From NCBI GenBank assembly GCA_963803545.1, contig CAWDMX010000001.1, positions 744,001-808,000 on the forward strand: a stretch of DNA of 64,000 nt. The letters run 5' to 3'. The notes below the pieces were generated by a model, which made no database searches, was not told the DNA's origin, and saw only the letters and a list, made by a program, of their open reading frames with translations. Shown one piece after another: positions 28,664 through 36,237 of the stretch (the first letter of the stretch is position 1; each line of letters opens with the position of its first letter). Both the position numbers and the translations under genes were made by a program. This stretch comes from Legionella_C sp963803545 (lineage in GTDB: Bacteria; Pseudomonadota; Gammaproteobacteria; Legionellales; Legionellaceae).

Positions 28664-29281
28664 TTAATCGCAATAAGACACTGAAACGGGAATAGTCCAC
28701 GTTAAGGTGTTGGCTGTATCTGTTAACGTACACACCACAAATGTGCTGTTCAATCCTGCTGAAAATCCTGAGTCTGTGGTTGTCTGGGCTGTCGGGTCAA
28801 TAGTTGTCAACACATCCGTAGCAAGCGTTGTCGTTGGAGCCGTTAACGCCCCTGGAGCCGCATAGGTAATGGGGTAAGTACTAACCGTTGATGCACCGCT
28901 TCTGGAACGATACAGCTTAACCGTTGCCGTAGTAGGATTTGCGCACGCCAGGGTGTAGGATGCTGGATTTGCGGCGTTAGTTACTTGGGAGGTTATAGAA
29001 ATAGTATCGCTGCGCAATGTAAAGCTTGCCGTGCCTCGAGGGTCATCCGGCGTTAGATTACAGGTTCTTGTTGCTATAATTTGAACGGGGCTGTATTCAA
29101 GCACATCACCCGGTACCGGCGCAAAACTTTGGGCAATAAGACTTTTAACGTCTGCAATACTGGCCGGGCGGCAATTATTGGACTTGCAATTTACCGCGGC
29201 CTGCGCTACACCTGCAATAAAGCCGCAACAGGCTACCGCTGTAACGAGGTATTTTTTTCCTAAGCTATTTTTTTTATACAT
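28664..29281 (-). CDS. Secreted protein with CxxxxC/APVPGD N-terminal motif
   Basis: 205 residues from the ATG at 29281, preferred because AAGGA lies 9 nt upstream and a signal peptide (KKYLVTAVACCGFIAGVAQA) follows directly; a frame extension to 29350 is unlikely. The mature N-terminus is VNCKSNNCRPASIADVKSLI and then SFAPVPGD. The rest is Thr/Ser/Ala-rich beta-type sequence with three further Cys (RTCNL, LACAN, VVCTL) and ends VSYCD. The gene at 29591 has the same order (two Cys, an amphipathic helix, APVPGD), so the two are probably diverged paralogues read away from each other. Function unknown. Confidence 0.75.
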   Translation of the reverse strand: MYKKNSLGKKYLVTAVACCGFIAGVAQAAVNCKSNNCRPASIADVKSLIAQSFAPVPGDVLEYSPVQIIATRTCNLTPDDPRGTASFTLRSDTISITSQVTNAANPASYTLACANPTTATVKLYRSRSGASTVSTYPITYAAPGALTAPTTTLATDVLTTIDPTAQTTTDSGFSAGLNSTFVVCTLTDTANTLTWTIPVSVSYCD

Positions 29282-29590
29282 CTTAATGATTCCTTTTATT
29301 AGATAAGTTACGCGCCGTATAATAATTATCGATATATCGCTGGATGTCAAACTAGAGATTTTTGTAATTTAATTGGTTAAGCTTACTGGAATGCTTTTTG
29401 GCCGATGGGCTGGTTAGCGGGGCGCGTTGTCAATGGGAGGGGGCGAATGAGCCGCGAAGCTTTATGAAAACGTAGTACGCTGTACTCTTACAATGGATTC
29501 AAAAAAACGAAAACGACGGATAAAACTGGTGCACGAGGCAGGAATGAGTGCGCAAAGACTAAACGACACTGTTTACAAAAGGAGTGAGCG
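29282..29590. other. Divergent intergenic region
   Basis: 309 bases between the starts of two related secreted-protein genes. On the minus strand a TTGACA near 29350 is a -35 candidate for the gene at 29281. No gene seen. Confidence 0.35.
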
Positions 29591-30064
29591 ATGAGAGTTA
29601 TTATCCTATTAATAGGCATAGGGGTAGCAAGCTTTAGTTGGGCCGCCAAGCACACCGAGCTTTGCGCCCAGGATTGCATTGAGGATATTAAGCGTCAGGT
29701 ATTGAATTCGTTCGACCGTGATAGCCGAAAATTCTGGGCGCCGGTCCCAGGTGACATTGCTGCCACAGCCAAAGTCTTAGGCGACGGGCCGCTTCCGGCT
29801 ATTACTTTTTTTGGAACCGGAATTTCCTCAATAACTAGAATTTCTACGGGCATCTATTTAGTCGTTTTAGACCAGCCATTGCTGAACGACAATTACACTA
29901 TCCAGCTTACTTTAGCTCGAAACGCAGGCGACGATGATTACTCTATTTTCTACGACAACCAATTGTTGGGCTCCTTTCAAGTCTCTATTTTTGAACAAGA
30001 TAATGGGACTACTGCTGGGGTTCCCATTGATTCGGAGTTTATGTTAACGGTAATAGCTGTGTAA
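29591..30064 (+). CDS. Secreted protein with CxxxC/APVPGD N-terminal motif
   Basis: 157 residues; AAGGAG lies just upstream of the ATG. Residues 1-19 (MRVIILLIGIGVASFSWAA) are a signal peptide. The mature N-terminus reads ELCAQDCIEDIKRQVLNSF, then FWAPVPGD, the same signature as the divergent gene ending at 28664. The remaining 100 residues are beta-type (ITRISTGIYLVVLDQPLLN, YSIFYDNQLLGSFQVSIF) without further Cys. Probably periplasmic or released. It is followed by a terminator-like hairpin. No known family recognised. Confidence 0.75.
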   Translation: MRVIILLIGIGVASFSWAAKHTELCAQDCIEDIKRQVLNSFDRDSRKFWAPVPGDIAATAKVLGDGPLPAITFFGTGISSITRISTGIYLVVLDQPLLNDNYTIQLTLARNAGDDDYSIFYDNQLLGSFQVSIFEQDNGTTAGVPIDSEFMLTVIAV

Positions 30065-30071
30065 CAATCGA

Positions 30072-30118
30072 GGGGTAATAACGGTTATTGCCCCCCTCTT
30101 GGGGCTGCGGTTTTTTTT
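30072..30118 (+). terminator. Terminator-like hairpin after the secreted-protein gene
   Basis: GGGGTAAT pairs with ATTGCCCC (one mismatch) around AACGGTT; a run of eight or more T lies about 20 nt downstream. The gap to the T run makes it imperfect. Confidence 0.4.
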
Positions 30119-30207
30119 AAAAAAAACTGTAAACTTATTAGAAAAGTTCTGGACTCTTACGCCTTTTTCGGTAGTATGGTGGTTAAATTTAATAACCGAC
30201 TCTATTC

Positions 30208-30822
30208 TTGAATACTCCTGTTTTTTTAAAAAAAGCGTTTTTAGGGACACTGCTTATCTGTAGTAGTGCAGCACCCGCAAGTGCTGCCACGCTTTCTTTG
30301 GGTGTTGGTTACGAGCATTTTAACGGCTTCCAGGAGCAACAGGGACAAAACAGCGTACTAGCCCGAGCGGCCGTCGGTCGCTATTTTGGTAACCCCGCAT
30401 CGGGGCTTTTTGGGTTGGAGCTGGCGGCTCTCACCGGTTACACCGGATTGCTAGAACTAAGCGAGGCAATGCAAGATGCGATAGGGGGGCCGTCTGTTGT
30501 GGCAAGTTCTAGCCCACGACTGGAGCTTTTAGCAAGCCTCCAGTCCCGGCCTATCGTAAAAGATTATTCGTTGATTACTCGATTTGGCGTTAATGCAAGC
30601 GTGTTGAATTTTCAACGCTGCGATATTGATAACGCCTTGGCCGTTAATTTAATAGGGAATATAGGGGTGGTAAAAGAGCTGAGCACGCGTTCAAAAGTAC
30701 TGTTTACAGTCGGAGGTTCCTACCCCACAACACGAGTGAGTTTGGATAAAGAAAAGAAGCTTAGTATCAAAACGCCTTACCCAGCTGTGAACGTTACGCT
30801 TACCTGGCAGACCACCCTGTAG
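30208..30822 (+). CDS. Predicted outer-membrane beta-barrel protein
   Basis: 204 residues. The only start that keeps the signal peptide (FLKKAFLGTLLICSSAAPASAA) is TTG at 30208, which has no clear SD sequence. The mature protein opens TLSLGVGYEHFNGF and continues with alternating hydrophobic strands (SVLARAAVGRYFG, LFGLELAALTGYTG, SRLLF-type strands near the end), finishing PAVNVTLTWQTTL with a near-terminal aromatic residue as in outer-membrane barrels. Size fits an eight-stranded OmpA/OprF-like barrel. Specific function unknown. Confidence 0.65.
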   Translation: MNTPVFLKKAFLGTLLICSSAAPASAATLSLGVGYEHFNGFQEQQGQNSVLARAAVGRYFGNPASGLFGLELAALTGYTGLLELSEAMQDAIGGPSVVASSSPRLELLASLQSRPIVKDYSLITRFGVNASVLNFQRCDIDNALAVNLIGNIGVVKELSTRSKVLFTVGGSYPTTRVSLDKEKKLSIKTPYPAVNVTLTWQTTL

Positions 30823-31071
30823 AGCGCGACGCTCGTAGTGGGGGACTTACAAGGAGCAAAGGATACTTTTTCCTTAAGCGCTAAAGGCGCTGTTCACACA
30901 TTCGCAGCAGCTCAATCAATCACAGCCCGAATTGTTGAGCAACCAGTGGCGGGTGAATTGGCTTCAGAGTTGAAAAATCCACTTTTACAGTCTAAGCCAA
31001 CAAGAAACGGACGCGCGTCATAATACATGCAGCCAAAGACCAGCCAATGAGACGCCTAATAAAATCCCCCT

Positions 31072-31091
31072 CTTAATATAAGCTTAATAAA
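31072..31091 (+). promoter_or_regulatory. Tandem PmrA-type box upstream of a membrane effector candidate
   Basis: Seen: CTTAATATA-AG-CTTAATAAA, tandem cTTAATatT units with an 11-bp period. A TATGCT -10 candidate starts at 31099, exactly 27 nt from the first base, as at 2940. It precedes the CDS at 31135. Two boxes with identical geometry in one window argue against chance. Confidence 0.7.
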
Positions 31092-31134
31092 AAAATGCTA
31101 TGCTTGTTCCTAAATATAGTTAATGGGGGTTTTA

Positions 31135-31941
31135 ATGAACAAAAATGATTGGTGGGAAAATGCGGCTTCACCCGATGAAGTGCAGGGTTACATTCAAGGA
31201 GAAATAGCTGAATTAACAAGCGCCATTAATAAGAGCAAAGCGCGGCTCTTGTCGGATAAAGACGTTAAGGAGAGTTTTAAAGAACTAGCGGCGTATTTCT
31301 TTATAGGATTTGCAAATCCTGTATCACTTTTAATCGGCCCGTTGTTTATAACCTTGGTGGCGGCTTTTAGCCCTGTTGTCTTCACCAGCATTTTTATTCC
31401 CGTTGCAATCTACGGTGCCTTTTTAGTACTGTCTGGAGCAGCGATTTGTTTAGGATATTGTATTGCTTCCAGCAAATACGCTAATAAGGAGCTGATGCTA
31501 GCCTTGTCGGCAACACTCGCTTTTGGTCCTGTGGTGCTAACACTAGTATATATGCTCGCCCTTATCGCTTCGCTGATCCTAATTGCGGCTTTTATTTTGC
31601 CAACTGCGACTGTGGTATCGGTATATAGTCTTGTAATGGGGCCTTTACTTTTAGTTTCAGCCTGTGTGTTGGGCGCGCTTGCGGTTAATTTAGGCGTGTA
31701 TTTGTACTCTAGACACAATCAAAACGTTCTAAATAGTAAACAAGGGCCGTTGGAGATTCTGCAAAAAGAGCTAGTCGATGAGCAAGATCTCAAACAACAA
31801 TTATTGACGCAACCTGCTCGTAAAAACGCAAGGAGCGCTTGTCCTCCAAAAGCTTCGGGCTTCTCAGGGGGTATGTTTCCGTCTGTTAGCACGCCTCCTG
31901 CAGATTGCCCCACACCACTCTTACCTAAGCGCCAAGGCTAA
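31135..31941 (+). CDS. Multi-pass membrane protein, effector candidate
   Basis: 268 residues from the ATG at 31135, preferred because a G-rich SD (GGGGG, 31125-31129) lies 5 nt upstream; the ATG at 31123 overlaps that SD. Residues about 1-45 are polar and helical. Residues about 50-200 hold four or five hydrophobic helices (FIGFANPVSLLIGPLFITLV, FLVLSGAAICLGYCIA, LALIASLILIAAFILP, GPLLLVSACVLGALAVNL). The last 65 residues are polar, Pro/Ser-rich and end LPKRQG. It carries a PmrA-type box like the gene at 3006. Dot/Icm secretion is inferred from this; no domain is recognised. Confidence 0.7.
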   Translation: MNKNDWWENAASPDEVQGYIQGEIAELTSAINKSKARLLSDKDVKESFKELAAYFFIGFANPVSLLIGPLFITLVAAFSPVVFTSIFIPVAIYGAFLVLSGAAICLGYCIASSKYANKELMLALSATLAFGPVVLTLVYMLALIASLILIAAFILPTATVVSVYSLVMGPLLLVSACVLGALAVNLGVYLYSRHNQNVLNSKQGPLEILQKELVDEQDLKQQLLTQPARKNARSACPPKASGFSGGMFPSVSTPPADCPTPLLPKRQG

Positions 31942-32140
31942 TTATTCAATATCTCGGCAACTCAGTGAATAAGCAAGCTACACCTTATCAACGCCAATTG
32001 ACGGATAAAATCGACCAAAATTTGCCGCTTTCTCCTGCCTTTCAGTGCGTGGTATACTTGCTCAAAAAAGCCATCTCCAGCACGGATTTTGGCAACAAAT
32101 ATTGATAAACCCAACTCACCATGGGGCACTAGTCGGACAC

Positions 32141-33190
32141 ATGAGAGTAACAACAACACACAAGAGAATCGGCAGGATTTTTCTTTCAACCAAACGGTTC
32201 TTATCCCTAATTATCGCAAGCTCTCTTTTCATTATCGAAGTATCGTCGTTTGCAGCAACCCAAAAGACGGCTAAACCACTATCAATTCAGAAACAATTGG
32301 CAGAACTTGAAGCCTCCTCTAAAGGGCGAATCGGCGTTTATGTTATCAATACGGCTAACAATGCGCATCTGGGGTATCGTGCAAATGAACGCTTTCCCAC
32401 AGGCTGTACTTCCAAAGTCATCGGTGTTGCAACTATTCTCAGTAAGAGCATGAATAATAGTGCTTTGTTGTCGCAAAGAATAAATTACTCAAAAAAAGAT
32501 TTAACCGGTTGGGACCCCATTACAGCGAACTATCTTTCATCAGGTATGACAGTGGAGCAATTATGCGCTGCTTCCATTCGTTACAGCGATAATACCGCTA
32601 TGAACCTTCTGGTGAAGCAAATGGGTGGATTGGATCAAATGACTCTTTTTGCCCAGTCCCTTGGTAACACTTCATTTCGCCAAGATAATGGCTGGCCAGA
32701 AGAAGCTTATTCCGGTGGAAAAGGTGATTTAAAGGATAGCTCTACCCCAAAAGATATGGCAGGCAGTTTACAAAAATTAGCCTTTACGGACGCCTTAGCT
32801 CATCCGCAAAGAGAGATGCTACTCTCCTGGTTAAAAACCAACACTACAGGTGGTTTTCGTATTAGGGCAGGTCTTCCGAAAGATTGGCTTGTAGCAGACA
32901 AAACAGGTACTGGCGGAGCCTACGGTACAACGAATGATCTTGGAATTATCTGGCCTCTTAAATGCGCGCCCCTCATCATGGCAATTTATTACACGAATGA
33001 TGCTAAAAGTGCCGTAAAGAGGGAAGATGTTATCGCGTTTGCTACGAGACTATTAGTCAATAAATTAGCCCAAAGCGATCAGTGCATCAGGAAAAATCTT
33101 GAAAGGTCTGGGGCTGCAATTATGAAAGAACACCCGGTTGAAATTCACGCAGTAGAATTAACTAATTTTGTAAGGAGAAAACTGCTATGA
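32141..33190 (+). CDS. Class A beta-lactamase-like protein with Cys at the nucleophile position
   Basis: 349 residues from the ATG at 32141; the frame is open further back but this start puts the signal peptide (FLSLIIASSLFIIEVSSFAA) near the N-terminus. The class A fold is clear: ERFPTGCTSKVIGVATIL for the SxxK box, RYSDNTAMNLL for SDN (Ser149), ADKTGTGGAYGTTND for KTG (Lys254). The nucleophile Ser is Cys89, and the omega loop reads DNGWPEEAYSGG so the usual ExxLN is not present. Ordinary serine beta-lactamase turnover is therefore doubtful; it may bind penicillin or act on another substrate. The C-terminus is longer than usual by about 50 residues. It overlaps the next gene by 4 nt. Confidence 0.8.
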   Translation: MRVTTTHKRIGRIFLSTKRFLSLIIASSLFIIEVSSFAATQKTAKPLSIQKQLAELEASSKGRIGVYVINTANNAHLGYRANERFPTGCTSKVIGVATILSKSMNNSALLSQRINYSKKDLTGWDPITANYLSSGMTVEQLCAASIRYSDNTAMNLLVKQMGGLDQMTLFAQSLGNTSFRQDNGWPEEAYSGGKGDLKDSSTPKDMAGSLQKLAFTDALAHPQREMLLSWLKTNTTGGFRIRAGLPKDWLVADKTGTGGAYGTTNDLGIIWPLKCAPLIMAIYYTNDAKSAVKREDVIAFATRLLVNKLAQSDQCIRKNLERSGAAIMKEHPVEIHAVELTNFVRRKLL

Positions 33191-34251
33191 GCACTATTAC
33201 TCTCCGTGAGCTAAAGGTTGATGATAAAGAAGCCTTTTTGAAAGCGACGGTTGATAGTCAATCCCTGCACCATCCATGGGTTACACCTCCCCGGACCTCG
33301 CAACAATTTGATGAGTATTGGCAACGATTCCAGCAATCCAATCAGAAAAGTTATTTAGCCTGTGATGCGTCAGGCACTATTGTTGGTGTCTTCAATGTTA
33401 GTGAAATTGTTCGAGGCGCATTTCAAAATGCTTTTCTAGGGTTTTATGGAGTACGGGGTTTTAGTGGGAAAGGGTATATGAGCCGCGGCCTTAAACTAGT
33501 ACAGAAAAAAGTATTTGAAGAGTTGGCATTGCACCGATTAGAGGCCAATATACAGCCAGAAAATACCCGCTCAATTCAACTGGTAAAAAAGTCTGGCTTT
33601 CGTTATGAAGGTTTCTCGCCCCGCTATTTAAAAATAAATAACGAATGGCGTGGGCATGAGCATTGGGCAATTACCTCAGAAGACTATATAAGCGATACCC
33701 CTGAGGTGTTAAAAAAAGACGGCGTTAAGCTGGTGCCCTATAATCCAGAGTGGCCAAAGTTGGCGCAGATGGAGATGGATAAGTTACAATCAGTTTTCCC
33801 CGCCAGTACAATTATTGACATTCAGCATGTCGGCAGTACTGCAATTTCAGGTTTATCGGCAAAACCAATACTTGATATTCAAATAGCAGTTCAGTCATTA
33901 GAAAATATGAAACTTATGGCAGTACCCATTCTACAGAAGTGTGGTTATGAATATTGGGATAATAACCCAGATCCTAAAAGGATGTTTTTTGTTAAGGGCA
34001 TGCCTCCCTATGGTGAAAAGCGAACGCACCATATCCACCTATTTGAACATCATTCAGACCATTGGTGTACTAAGCTGATTTTCAGGGATTATCTGCGCTC
34101 ACATGCAGACTTAGCAAAAGAGTACGAGCAATTAAAGGCAAAGTTGGCTGTTGAACACTCATACGATCGTGAAAAATATACAGATGAAAAATTAGAGTTT
34201 GTTAATAAAGTGTTACGGTTGGCTACAAAACCCGATGACGAATTAAAATAA
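33187..34251 (+). CDS. GNAT N-acetyltransferase fused to GrpB (UPF0157) domain
   Basis: 354 residues. Residues about 1-170 are a RimJ/RimL-type GNAT domain (FLGFYGVRGFSGKGYMSRGL for acetyl-CoA binding, then LHRLEANIQPENTRSIQLVKKSGF). Residues about 180-350 are a GrpB/UPF0157 domain of the nucleotidyltransferase fold (VKLVPYNPEWPKLAQME, DIQHVGSTAISGLSAKPILDI, KRTHHIHLFEHHSDHW). The start ATG overlaps the stop of the beta-lactamase-like gene (ATGA), so the two are co-translated. The fusion suggests two modifications of one small molecule or protein, possibly an antibiotic; this is inference. The fused frame is continuous. Confidence 0.85.
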   Translation: MSTITLRELKVDDKEAFLKATVDSQSLHHPWVTPPRTSQQFDEYWQRFQQSNQKSYLACDASGTIVGVFNVSEIVRGAFQNAFLGFYGVRGFSGKGYMSRGLKLVQKKVFEELALHRLEANIQPENTRSIQLVKKSGFRYEGFSPRYLKINNEWRGHEHWAITSEDYISDTPEVLKKDGVKLVPYNPEWPKLAQMEMDKLQSVFPASTIIDIQHVGSTAISGLSAKPILDIQIAVQSLENMKLMAVPILQKCGYEYWDNNPDPKRMFFVKGMPPYGEKRTHHIHLFEHHSDHWCTKLIFRDYLRSHADLAKEYEQLKAKLAVEHSYDREKYTDEKLEFVNKVLRLATKPDDELK

Positions 34252-34269
34252 AATTTAGAGGTCTGCATC

Positions 34270-34962
34270 TTGTCTAGAACCCAGCGGCTTTTTGATCTCA
34301 TCCAAATACTGCGAAAGCATCGTTTTCCTGTCAGTGGAAAACAATTAGCTGCAGAGTTAGGCGTGAGTCTTCGTACAGTGTATCGAGATATAGTCGCATT
34401 ACAAGGGCAAGGGGCAACAATAGACGGAGAAGCGGGTGTTGGTTACGTACTGCGTCCGGGCTTTATGTTGCCTCCATTAATGTTTTCTGAAGATGAGATT
34501 GAAGCATTGGTCTTAGGCTCGCGCTGGGTGGCTTGTAGAACGGATAAAAAGTTAAGGCTTGCAGCAACTAACGCTCTAGCTAAAATATCCGCCGTCCTTC
34601 CCGAAGCTCTTCGCCAACAACTTGAGTTCTCAGGGTTGCTCATTGGCCCTGTAAAAACCGCAATAGAAAATGATGACGAAAAGGAAGCCTTAATACGTCG
34701 TGCCATTCGTAAAGAATATAAACTGCAAATGACTTATATGGATGTCAAGGAAGATGAATCTCAACGCATTATTTGGCCATTGGCTCTTGGTTTTTTTGAA
34801 GAGGTTCACGTTATTGTCGCTTGGTGTGAGTTGCGAGAAAGCTTTCGTCATTTCCGTACAGATAGAATTGTCACTTTGGCGCAATTAGAAATGCGTTATC
34901 CCAAGCATCGCCAAGCCCTATTAAAACAATGGCGTAAAATTAATAATATTCCTGAGCAATAA
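34270..34962 (+). CDS. YafY-type HTH-WYL transcriptional regulator
   Basis: 230 residues from TTG at 34270, with AGAGG 8-9 nt upstream. Residues 1-60 are an HTH_11 domain (RLFDLIQILRKHRFPVSGKQ, ELGVSLRTVYRDIVAL). Residues about 130-215 form a WYL-type sensor domain (YKLQMTYMDVKEDESQRIIW, PLALGFFEEVHVIVAWCELR, FRHFRTDRI). YafY proteins are DNA-binding regulators that respond to small molecules or nucleic acids. It begins 18 nt after the GNAT-GrpB gene and precedes VOC and GyrI-like genes, so it probably controls this plus-strand run. Confidence 0.9.
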   Translation: MSRTQRLFDLIQILRKHRFPVSGKQLAAELGVSLRTVYRDIVALQGQGATIDGEAGVGYVLRPGFMLPPLMFSEDEIEALVLGSRWVACRTDKKLRLAATNALAKISAVLPEALRQQLEFSGLLIGPVKTAIENDDEKEALIRRAIRKEYKLQMTYMDVKEDESQRIIWPLALGFFEEVHVIVAWCELRESFRHFRTDRIVTLAQLEMRYPKHRQALLKQWRKINNIPEQ

Positions 34963-35045
34963 ACCCATTCGCTGCTGACAGAAACGGTCACTCAATGCGC
35001 GTAAGCTGCCGCCTAAGAATTACTACTAAAAAGGAAAAAAACACG

Positions 35046-35414
35046 ATGCTCGAACCAAGTACCGTTGTGCTTTATGTTGATAATCTTCTAGTAAGTAGCG
35101 GCTTTTATCAGGATTTACTTGGAATAAAACCTGAGGAAGATTCCCCTACATTTCATTCGTTCACATTATCAAATGGAATGGGTTTAGGCTTGAAAGCAAA
35201 CCATTCGGTTGAGCCGCCAGCCAATGAAAAGGGTAGTGCTGAGTTAGCGTTCACGTGTGATAGTGACAAAGAGGTTAATGAGTTATTTGCAAAATGGCAG
35301 GGAAAGAAAATAAGTATGGCTCAGTCACCAACGGTTGTACCGTATGGCTATACTTTTCTTGCACAAGATCCCGATGGCCATCGACTGCGGGTTGTCTCAT
35401 TCAGAAAATCATAA
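35046..35414 (+). CDS. VOC (glyoxalase/bleomycin-resistance) family protein
   Basis: 122 residues from the ATG at 35046; AAGGA lies 10 nt upstream. Paired beta-alpha-beta-beta-beta modules are visible: STVVLYVDNLLVSSGFYQDL in the first half and AELAFTCDSDKEVNELFAKW in the second, ending TFLAQDPDGHRLRVVSF. VOC proteins are dimeric; members bind drugs such as bleomycin or catalyse metal-dependent reactions. The N-terminal metal His is absent (VVLYV), which fits a binding protein rather than a glyoxalase I. Its stop overlaps the start of the broken EVE gene (TAATG). Confidence 0.85.
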   Translation: MLEPSTVVLYVDNLLVSSGFYQDLLGIKPEEDSPTFHSFTLSNGMGLGLKANHSVEPPANEKGSAELAFTCDSDKEVNELFAKWQGKKISMAQSPTVVPYGYTFLAQDPDGHRLRVVSFRKS

Positions 35415-35742
35415 TGTCAAATTGGGTTGCTGTTGCTTCAGCAGAACACATCCAAAAGGGTCAATTCTCAGGTTTCATGCAGGTTTGCCATGGTAAAGGT
35501 CTCCCATTAAAACGTATGAAGCCTAATGATTGGCTTGTCCATTCCGGCGAGATGTGCTGTGGTTTAACGCTCAACAAGCACTTATAGCACCCCTTCTCGA
35601 GCAACTTGAGTTTACAAAAAATAAAAAAAACTGGGGATATCAATTTCGTTTTGGGCTTATATCAATCACCGACCATGACATGCAATTGATTAGTAACACC
35701 ATGCAAATCCCCCTCAATGCTACGTTAAAGGAGAAAATCTAA
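35414..35742 (+). pseudogene. EVE-domain protein, broken
   Basis: The first frame (35414-35587) gives MSNWVAVASAEHIQKGQFSG and FMQVCHGKGLPLKRMKPNDW, the start of an EVE-domain protein. The end of the family (LEQLEFTKNKKNWGYQFRFG, then LISITDHDMQLIS) is in a different frame to 35742. The middle third is missing, so an internal deletion with frameshift destroyed the gene. EVE proteins bind modified bases in nucleic acids. Confidence 0.8.
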
Positions 35743-36237
35743 ATGCCAACTACCGATCCAATAATGAAACACGTTGATAGCTTTACAGTGACAGGCCGCA
35801 CAGTAAGAACTAAAAATAGCGATGAGTTCAACCCCGATAGTGCAAAATTGTCTAATCTGTGGCAACAATTTTATTCCAGCAACCCGTCCCCTAATACAAC
35901 TATTTTTGGTGTGTATTCAGGCTATGAATCTGATGCCAATGGTTCTTACGACGTTACGGCAGGCGTACTCAATACCAATCAACGTGTTGCGTTAAGTGCT
36001 GTTGCAATCAACTCAGGCAATTACCTTGTATTTCAGAGTAAAGGCCAGATGCCCCAAACAGTCATTGAAACATGGAAGCGCGTCTGGGACTATTTTAACG
36101 TTAACAGCCCATACCTCCGTTGCTTTATGACGGACTTTGAAGCGTATAAAAATGGCGATGAAGTAGCTATTTATATCGGCGTCAAGCAAAAAAAAACACA
36201 CCGATGCGCTATTAAAATTGCGCCTTACCGGTTTTAA
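35743..36237 (+). CDS. GyrI-like/AraC effector-binding domain protein (Cass2-type)
   Basis: 164 residues; AAGGAG lies 8 nt upstream of the ATG. The sequence follows the stand-alone effector-binding pattern: VDSFTVTGRTVRTKNSDEFN, AKLSNLWQQFYSS, IFGVYSGYESDANGSYDVTAGV and a C-terminal QKKTHRCAIKIAPY. This domain binds small hydrophobic or cationic molecules, as in SbmC/GyrI, BmrR and integron protein Cass2. Placed after WYL and VOC genes it fits a local set for sensing or sequestering drugs. It is convergent with umuC, overlapping its stop by 4 nt. Confidence 0.8.
   Translation: MPTTDPIMKHVDSFTVTGRTVRTKNSDEFNPDSAKLSNLWQQFYSSNPSPNTTIFGVYSGYESDANGSYDVTAGVLNTNQRVALSAVAINSGNYLVFQSKGQMPQTVIETWKRVWDYFNVNSPYLRCFMTDFEAYKNGDEVAIYIGVKQKKTHRCAIKIAPYRF

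Noticed and set aside
28395..28683. Plus-strand open frame of about 90 codons
   Set aside because: No start codon or SD, runs into the 3' end of the next gene; protein-like composition only. Recorded as intergenic content.
30838..31023. 61-codon frame after the beta-barrel gene
   Set aside because: GTG start without SD, no family, low-complexity composition.
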